A DNA stretch of 64,000 bases from assembly GCF_900157305.1 (NCBI RefSeq), contig NZ_LS974202.1, forward strand, positions 1,860,001 to 1,924,000. Direction: 5' to 3'. Below, in pieces: positions 59,222-64,000 of the stretch. This DNA is from Mesotoga infera (GTDB taxonomy: Bacteria; Thermotogota; Thermotogae; Petrotogales; Kosmotogaceae). The position numbers and the translations under genes are program-made. Within the stretch, counting starts at the first letter, position 1. Each line of letters begins with the position of its first letter. A model generated the notes under the pieces. That model was not told where the DNA came from and ran no database searches. It worked only from the letters and a program-made list of their open reading frames with translations.

Positions 59222-60142
59222 GTGAAGATATTTTTGGTAGCTACTCTTTTGATTTTTTCGACTCTTTTGTCGGCCACAGTAAACTTCATAAACCCGGTTG
59301 GACCGACACTGGTTCCGATCGCCCAGCTTCTATCTTCAAACGTTCCGGAGGAAGTTCCCGGTCTCGAGATAAATTTCTGGCGTTCGGTTGACGAAGCCAT
59401 TTCACTTATCGTCGGCAAAAAGGCTCAGATTAGCCTTCTTCCTGTAACTATCGGAGCGAAACTGGCCTCTAGCGGTATAGATATCAAGCTGGTTGCGGTC
59501 AGTATGTGGAACGGTTTTTACTTCATAACCATAGAAAAGGCGATTTCCAGTGTCGAAGATCTTGTGGGTATGGAGGTTTTCACGCTTCATGCCCCCGGGC
59601 AGACGGCCGATATCATCCTGAAAGGAGCCATTGAGAAGAGCGCCCTCAAGATCGGGAAAGACATAAAGATCGCCTATGTCGGCGGTGCCGAGGCCGTCCA
59701 GCTTCTGGCCTCCGGTAAGACCAGAGCTATACTGGTTCCCGAACCCTTTGCGACTCTCGCGATGACGAAGGTAGAAAAAGCCGTTAGATCGATGCCAATC
59801 GAAGAACTATGGGCCTCCTTCAACGAAGAGAGGATCAACATCCCAACCTCGGGGCTTTTCGTCAGCGGCGATCTTGATAGAAGTGTCGTAGAAGCGTTCT
59901 TGATGCTCTACGGTCAATCGATGAGCCTCTCTCTGGCAGATCGAGTGGGAACCGCTTCGGTCGTTTCGGAAAAGATGGGTGGCTTTCCGATCCCGGTACT
60001 GGAGAAGGCGATAGATACGGCCGGTTTCAGATTCGCAGATTCGCAGGAAGCGAGGAGAGAAGTCACGATTTATCTGAGAAAGCTCTTTGAGCTAGATCCA
60101 GAGTTAACAGGTGAAGTGAATCTAGATGGGTTCTTCTTCTAG
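59222..60142 (+). CDS. ABC transporter substrate-binding protein, NMT1/SsuA type
   Basis: 306 residues with signal peptide (IFLVATLLIFSTLLSA). The SsuA/THI5-like fold is suggested by QISLLPVTIGAKLASSGIDIKLVAVSMWNG and VPEPFATLAMTKV. The substrate could be a sulfonate, thiamine precursor or similar aromatic. No lipobox Cys was seen, so it is likely soluble in the periplasm. GTG 59222 has GGAGGTGG 6 bases upstream. First gene of a three-gene ABC operon. Confidence 0.85.
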   Translation: MKIFLVATLLIFSTLLSATVNFINPVGPTLVPIAQLLSSNVPEEVPGLEINFWRSVDEAISLIVGKKAQISLLPVTIGAKLASSGIDIKLVAVSMWNGFYFITIEKAISSVEDLVGMEVFTLHAPGQTADIILKGAIEKSALKIGKDIKIAYVGGAEAVQLLASGKTRAILVPEPFATLAMTKVEKAVRSMPIEELWASFNEERINIPTSGLFVSGDLDRSVVEAFLMLYGQSMSLSLADRVGTASVVSEKMGGFPIPVLEKAIDTAGFRFADSQEARREVTIYLRKLFELDPELTGEVNLDGFFF

Positions 60143-60887
60143 AAAGAAGGTAATATCTCCGCTATTGTCTATATTCATATTGATACTCGTATGGTTTGTG
60201 TCGGCGGAGATAGTTTCAAGCGACCTTCTTCTTCCCGGGCCCGTCGAGACTTTTGGGGGTCTCTGGAAAATCGTTACCAGCATCGATGGCTGGGAAACGA
60301 TACTTGAAACGTGCGTCAAAGCCTTCACTGGGCTTTTCATAGCTCTGGGAATGGCGCTGGTAAGCGGTTTCGTCATGGGCCTTGTCGAGATCGTTTACGA
60401 GCTACTAAAGCCAGTTGTGACCGTTCTCCAGTCTATACCCATAGTCTCCTGGCTTGCACTTGCCATATTCTGGTGGGGAGTGGGGTTCAGGTCGCCGGTT
60501 TACATCGTCTTCCTGACCCTGTTCCCCATATTCACCATAAACATCGCGGAGGGTGTAAGGAACGTTGACAAGAAACTGGTAGAAATGGCGAAGATCTACA
60601 GATTGCCAAAAAGGGTCGTTCTGACAAAAATCTACTTCTCTTCGGCCTTTCCTTTCATAGTATCTTCGATGAGGATTGGCATAGGCATCATGTGGAAGTC
60701 CGTTGCCGTTGCCGAGTTCATGGTTGGAACGTCCGGGATCGGAAGAGTCATAGCCGACTCGAAGTATTCCATAAATATCGTGAGGGTTTTCGCCTATACG
60801 CTTGTGCTTGTTGTGCTGGGTATAGTTACCGAAAAGGCTCTCGATTTCATAATAAAGAAGGGTAACCGCTATGCTCTTAAAAATTGA
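60126..60887 (+). CDS. ABC transporter permease, SsuC type
   Basis: 253 residues, six membrane helices. The EAA loop is EMAKIYRLPKRVVLTKIYFSSAFPFIVSSMRIGIGIMWKSVAVAEFM. LLLPGPVETFGGLWKI at the N-terminus is typical of the SsuC/TauC/ThiX group. It overlaps the binding-protein gene by 17 bases and the ATPase gene by 17 bases. Confidence 0.9.
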   Translation: MGSSSRKKVISPLLSIFILILVWFVSAEIVSSDLLLPGPVETFGGLWKIVTSIDGWETILETCVKAFTGLFIALGMALVSGFVMGLVEIVYELLKPVVTVLQSIPIVSWLALAIFWWGVGFRSPVYIVFLTLFPIFTINIAEGVRNVDKKLVEMAKIYRLPKRVVLTKIYFSSAFPFIVSSMRIGIGIMWKSVAVAEFMVGTSGIGRVIADSKYSINIVRVFAYTLVLVVLGIVTEKALDFIIKKGNRYALKN

Positions 60888-61560
60888 CGGACTGACGAAA
60901 AAGTTCGATGGAGAGACGGTTATAAATGACCTAACATACAGTATAGAGGGTAAATTCTTTCTCACTATACTCGGTAGTTCTGGGTGTGGAAAGACAACTT
61001 TGCTCCGGATTCTCAGTGGCGTTCTCAAACCCGACGGTGGTACGGTGCGCCTGTCTAGCGAGCGCCTTGCCTTTGTCTTTCAGGACGACCGGTTGATACC
61101 CTGGATAACGGCTAGAGAAAACATCGAAATAGCCTCGCCCGGCTGCGACGTGAACGGTTACCTGAGACTGGTGGGCCTGGAGGACCACGGAGGGAAGTAT
61201 CCCTCCCAGATGAGCGGTGGAATGAAACGAAGGCTCAACATAGCGAGGGCGATCGCCTTCGAGCCGGATCTGATACTCATGGACGAACCCTTCAACTCAC
61301 TGGATGTCGTAATGAAGGATCATTTGCTTGAAGAGATCAAAGAGATTTGGCATGAGAGGAAACTCAGTATAGTAATGGTTACGCACGACCCGAGAGAGGC
61401 TGCCAGACTTTCAACTGAGATAATGCTTGTTCGCGATGGCTTCAACAAAACTGAAATAGTTAAGCTGGAAAACCCCATAGGCAGAAGCGCAGACGACATC
61501 GATACCATATCGAGAAGGTTGCTCGAGAGGATGAAAGAATTTTCTTCTTATGTTCAATAA
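60871..61560 (+). CDS. ABC transporter ATP-binding protein, SsuB type
   Basis: 229 residues. Walker A GSSGCGKTTLL, Q-loop FQDDRLIPW, signature MSGGMKRRLNIARA, Walker B LILMDEPFNSLD, H-loop VTHDPREAARLS. It powers import together with the two preceding genes. It ends shortly before yceD; transcription may continue into yceD-rpmF-plsX. Confidence 0.92.
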   Translation: MLLKIDGLTKKFDGETVINDLTYSIEGKFFLTILGSSGCGKTTLLRILSGVLKPDGGTVRLSSERLAFVFQDDRLIPWITARENIEIASPGCDVNGYLRLVGLEDHGGKYPSQMSGGMKRRLNIARAIAFEPDLILMDEPFNSLDVVMKDHLLEEIKEIWHERKLSIVMVTHDPREAARLSTEIMLVRDGFNKTEIVKLENPIGRSADDIDTISRRLLERMKEFSSYVQ

Positions 61561-61621
61561 AAAGCGAATGAATCGAAATAACCTTGATGTAGTATTTGCT
61601 GGCAGCGAAGAGGTGATTATT

Positions 61622-62158
61622 GTGAACGACAGAAGAGATCTGGTGATAGACCTAAATACATTCGAGTTCAAAAAAAGCATAGACGCTTCGTTCGGGACAG
61701 ACTTCACGGATGAAGTGACTCTGATGGAACCGGTAGATGTCCATATAGATCTCTACAAAGACAAAGATTCGGTTATCGTTACGGGGACCGTCAACACATC
61801 GGTCGAAGAGAGTTGTGCCCGCTGCCTGAAGCCGGTGGTTATACAGATAAGGGGAACGATCGAAGCAACTTACGTTCACGAGATAATGCTGAAAAGCGTC
61901 GATGATGCCGGCAAAGACGAGCTGGAGAACGTTATAAAGTTAGAGGGAGAGCTTCTGGACTTGTCAGATCGAGTTATTGAGGCTATAATTGTTGAGGTTC
62001 CGTTGAAGACTCTATGCAGTAAGGATTGTGCGGGTCTGTGTCCGGCCTGTGGAACCAATCTGAACGAGAATCCCGATCACAAGTGCCAGGATCGGGTGAT
62101 TGTTGATGACAGCTGGCACAAAGCGATCTCAGAATTGAAAACCAAATTGAAGAATTAA
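61622..62158 (+). CDS. YceD family (DUF177) protein with zinc-binding C-terminus
   Basis: 178 residues. EESCARCLKPV and the C-terminal LCSKDCAGLCPACGTNLNENPDHKC cluster are typical of DUF177. The family is linked to 23S rRNA accumulation and almost always precedes rpmF. GTG 61622 has GAGGTG 6 bases upstream; the open frame before it is the end of the ATPase gene. Confidence 0.9.
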   Translation: MNDRRDLVIDLNTFEFKKSIDASFGTDFTDEVTLMEPVDVHIDLYKDKDSVIVTGTVNTSVEESCARCLKPVVIQIRGTIEATYVHEIMLKSVDDAGKDELENVIKLEGELLDLSDRVIEAIIVEVPLKTLCSKDCAGLCPACGTNLNENPDHKCQDRVIVDDSWHKAISELKTKLKN

Positions 62159-62175
62159 ATACAGGAGGGATTGAA

Positions 62176-62358
62176 GTGGCCGTTCCAAAGCAAAAACGAA
62201 GTAGAAGCAGGACACATCTCAAAAGAGCGAAGACGTACAGGGCGATCACGGTCTCCGTTTCTACGTGTCCTAACTGCGGAGAACCGAAGCAACCCCACAG
62301 AGTTTGTCTGCACTGTGGTCATTACGGAGGAAGACAGATTCTTGAGATTGGTGAATAA
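62176..62358 (+). CDS. rpmF: 50S ribosomal protein L32
   Basis: 60 residues. AVPKQKRSRSRTHLKRA and the zinc pair CPNCGEPKQPHRVCLHCGHY are diagnostic. This is the four-Cys, zinc-dependent form. GTG start with GGAGGG. It lies between yceD and plsX as in many bacteria. Confidence 0.97.
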   Translation: MAVPKQKRSRSRTHLKRAKTYRAITVSVSTCPNCGEPKQPHRVCLHCGHYGGRQILEIGE

Positions 62359-62361
62359 TCC

Positions 62362-63357
62362 ATGCCTGGCGTGAGGATCGCGCTCGATTCTGCTGGAGGA
62401 GACAAAGCGCCGAAAGTGAATCTTGAAGGCGCTCTTATGGCTCTGAAGGAGTTTCCAGACCTTGAAATACTTCTGGTCGGCAGGCAAGAGGAACTTTCCC
62501 CCGGTTTGAAAGGATATCCGGAGGCTTCAAGAATAAGAATAATCGATGCAAGAGAGGTCTTTCCAATGTCTGAAAAGCCCTCTCTTTTGTTGAGAAAGAA
62601 AGAGACTTCCCTGTATATAACGGCTCTTCAGGTAAAGGAGGGCACTGCAGATGCTATGGTATCGGCCGGAAACACAGGCGGTGTCCTTGTCGCGTCGCTT
62701 TTCGTTATCGGAAGGATCAAGGGTGTCGAAAGAGGCGCGATCGCCGTCAAAATACCTTCGAAAAACGGTTATACGATCCTCATAGATGCCGGTGCGAACG
62801 CCGAAGTCAGGGCCGAACACCTGAGGGATTTCGGACTTATGGGTTACGAGTACGCCAGATTCCTGGGAAGAGAGCCGATCAAAGTGGGGCTCCTCAACGT
62901 CGGCGAGGAGGAAGAGAAGGGCACCGATCTGACCAAAACGGCCTTTAATTACTTGAAGTCGGAACTGGGAGACAGTTTTGTAGGAAACGTCGAGGGAAGA
63001 GATATAAACTTCGGCGAAGTCGACGTTATAGTCAGTGGAGGGTTCGAAGGCAACGTAGCTCTGAAGGCCATCGAAGGGGCCGGAAAACTCATCTCTCAAA
63101 GGCTAAGAGAAGAGATAAAAAAGAGTGGAATTGCAGGTCTCATTGGCGCTTTATTGCTGAAAAAGGCCCTAGGGAGGCTCAGAGACTCCATGAATCCCAG
63201 CCAGTACGGCGGGGCCTTTATACTGGGAGTCAGTGGAGTGGTCTCCAAAGCTCACGGAAATTCCGACTCTCTCGCCATAAAAAACGCCATTAGAGTTGCG
63301 TACGAAGGTGTCAAAAGGGAGCTTGTTGAGAAACTTGGAAAGAGATTCGGGGGGTAA
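62362..63357 (+). CDS. plsX: Phosphate acyltransferase PlsX
   Basis: 331 residues. It makes acyl-phosphate from acyl-ACP for glycerolipid synthesis. RIALDSAGGDKAPKVNLEGA replaces the common DAMGGD by DSAGGD. VSAGNTGGVLVAS, IDAGANAE and GGAFILGVSGVVSKAHG are intact. It follows rpmF by 3 bases. With plsC in the window, two acyltransfer steps of phospholipid synthesis are represented. Confidence 0.95.
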   Translation: MPGVRIALDSAGGDKAPKVNLEGALMALKEFPDLEILLVGRQEELSPGLKGYPEASRIRIIDAREVFPMSEKPSLLLRKKETSLYITALQVKEGTADAMVSAGNTGGVLVASLFVIGRIKGVERGAIAVKIPSKNGYTILIDAGANAEVRAEHLRDFGLMGYEYARFLGREPIKVGLLNVGEEEEKGTDLTKTAFNYLKSELGDSFVGNVEGRDINFGEVDVIVSGGFEGNVALKAIEGAGKLISQRLREEIKKSGIAGLIGALLLKKALGRLRDSMNPSQYGGAFILGVSGVVSKAHGNSDSLAIKNAIRVAYEGVKRELVEKLGKRFGG

Positions 63358-63362
63358 GTGAT

Positions 63363-64000
63363 TTGTGTGGAATAGTTGGAATGGTGGGTGGCGACTTAAC
63401 GATCAAGAAACTCGTTGATGCGCTAAGGAAGCTGGAGTACCGGGGTTACGACTCGGCCGGCATAGCCTTCAGAACAAACGAAGGCCTGAGAGTGGAAAAG
63501 TCTGCCGGTAAGATAGATGTTCTCGAGTCTCATCTGGGAAATATGATGAGCACCGGTGTACTTCAGGGCATGGCCCATACCAGGTGGGCAACGCACGGAG
63601 AACCTTCGGATTTCAACGCCCATCCACACACTGACTGTACAGGAAAGATCGCCGTCGTTCACAACGGCATAATCGAGAACTTCGATGAGCTGAGAACGGC
63701 CCTGGAAAGCAACGGTCATATATTCAAATCCTCTACGGACACCGAAGTTATAGCCCATCTCATCGAGGACCATTACAGGGGAGACCTGATCACCGCCTTG
63801 AGACACACGCTGGTTGACCTTGAAGGCGCGTACGCGATAGGTGTGATGCATCAGGACCATCCCGATATAATAGTCGCGGCAAGAAAGGGCAGCCCCCTTG
63901 TCATAGGCGCCACGCAGGGCGGGGGATTCATGGCTTCGGATGTCACTCCTTTGCTCAAGTATCTGAGAGATGTACATTTCATGGAAGACGGGGAGCTGGC
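63363..64000 (+). CDS. glmS: Glucosamine-fructose-6-phosphate aminotransferase GlmS (5' part)
   Basis: First 212 codons; the gene runs off the window. The start is TTG at 63363-63365 with GGGGGG 8 bases upstream, giving Cys2 (CGIVGMVGG), the N-terminal nucleophile of the glutaminase domain. LRKLEYRGYDSAGIAF, HTRWATHGEPSDFNAHPH, VHNGIIENFDELR and KGSPLVIG follow. It makes glucosamine-6-phosphate for cell-wall precursors. No glmS ribozyme was seen, since the leader is only the plsX end. Confidence 0.95.
   Translation, partial: MCGIVGMVGGDLTIKKLVDALRKLEYRGYDSAGIAFRTNEGLRVEKSAGKIDVLESHLGNMMSTGVLQGMAHTRWATHGEPSDFNAHPHTDCTGKIAVVHNGIIENFDELRTALESNGHIFKSSTDTEVIAHLIEDHYRGDLITALRHTLVDLEGAYAIGVMHQDHPDIIVAARKGSPLVIGATQGGGFMASDVTPLLKYLRDVHFMEDGEL

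Noticed and set aside
62359-63362. glmS ribozyme before glmS
   Set aside because: glmS starts 5 bases after plsX with no room for a ribozyme leader; none is expected inside plsX.

Overview
The window looks like a chromosomal segment of a member of the Thermotogota, most likely the Kosmotogales/Mesotoga side of the phylum. This is inferred from gene content and order, not from a search. The pointers are the ffh-rpsP-khpA-rimM-trmD-SPOUT MTase-rplS-lepB order with a stand-alone TM1570-type methyltransferase, a TM0160-type DUF151 protein, several predicted outer-membrane (toga) beta-barrels, FolE2, and dense operons on both strands with moderate GC by eye. Core housekeeping genes dominate. I saw no insertion sequence, prophage, CRISPR array or rRNA operon. 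TTG and GTG starts are frequent, and several genes need a TTG start to give the expected N-terminus and Shine-Dalgarno (SD) spacing.

Layout. 1-5.2 kb: sufCBDSU iron-sulfur operon (minus), divergent from a DUF368 undecaprenyl-phosphate flippase candidate. 6.1-10.3 kb: recJ (unusually long), DUF3343, ruvX and tRNA-Arg(CCG), where the ruvX stop codon lies inside the tRNA. 10.4-16.6 kb: rsuA-type pseudouridine synthase facing an operon of acpP, rluD-type synthase, an HExxH membrane peptidase, a DUF5693 membrane protein and a seven-PEGA-repeat protein. 16.7-21.3 kb: PNP and NrnA-type phosphoesterase facing folE2-rsmG-rsmI-M50 protease. 21.4-26.4 kb: tRNA-Ser(UGA) facing the ffh...lepB translation/secretion operon. 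26.6-33.5 kb: tRNA-Lys(CTT), an L20-type attenuator leader, infC (apparent AUC start)-rpmI-rplT, terminator, then osmC-like, mrp, mtnA, glyA, upp, pfkB-like kinase and tdk.

33.6-44.8 kb: nitrilase, membrane and TPR proteins; thiI-plsC-DUF151-polyprenyl synthase; Ser/Thr kinase; PHP phosphoesterase; argS-rlmD-ptb-ThiS/TtuB-like carrier. 44.9-48.8 kb: ornithine carbamoyltransferase with carbamate kinase (ATP-yielding pair), then a TetR-ParA-winged-helix trio. 48.8-58.7 kb: envelope region with a small beta-barrel, AI-2E family permease, an overlapping 48-residue membrane protein, two Wzi-like barrels, an MFS permease, a beta-propeller, a LysM/degenerate-M23/3D lipoprotein and a DUF881 protein behind hup. 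59.2-64 kb: NMT1-type ABC transporter, then yceD-rpmF-plsX and the start of glmS.

No large novel defence or mobile system is visible. The best leads are small-scale: the infC AUC start and attenuator, the ruvX/tRNA-Arg overlap, a membrane micro-gene nested out of frame in a permease gene, terminators fused to the SD of the next gene, terminators whose U-tract encodes the end of the opposing gene, and the TetR-ParA-wHTH trio.
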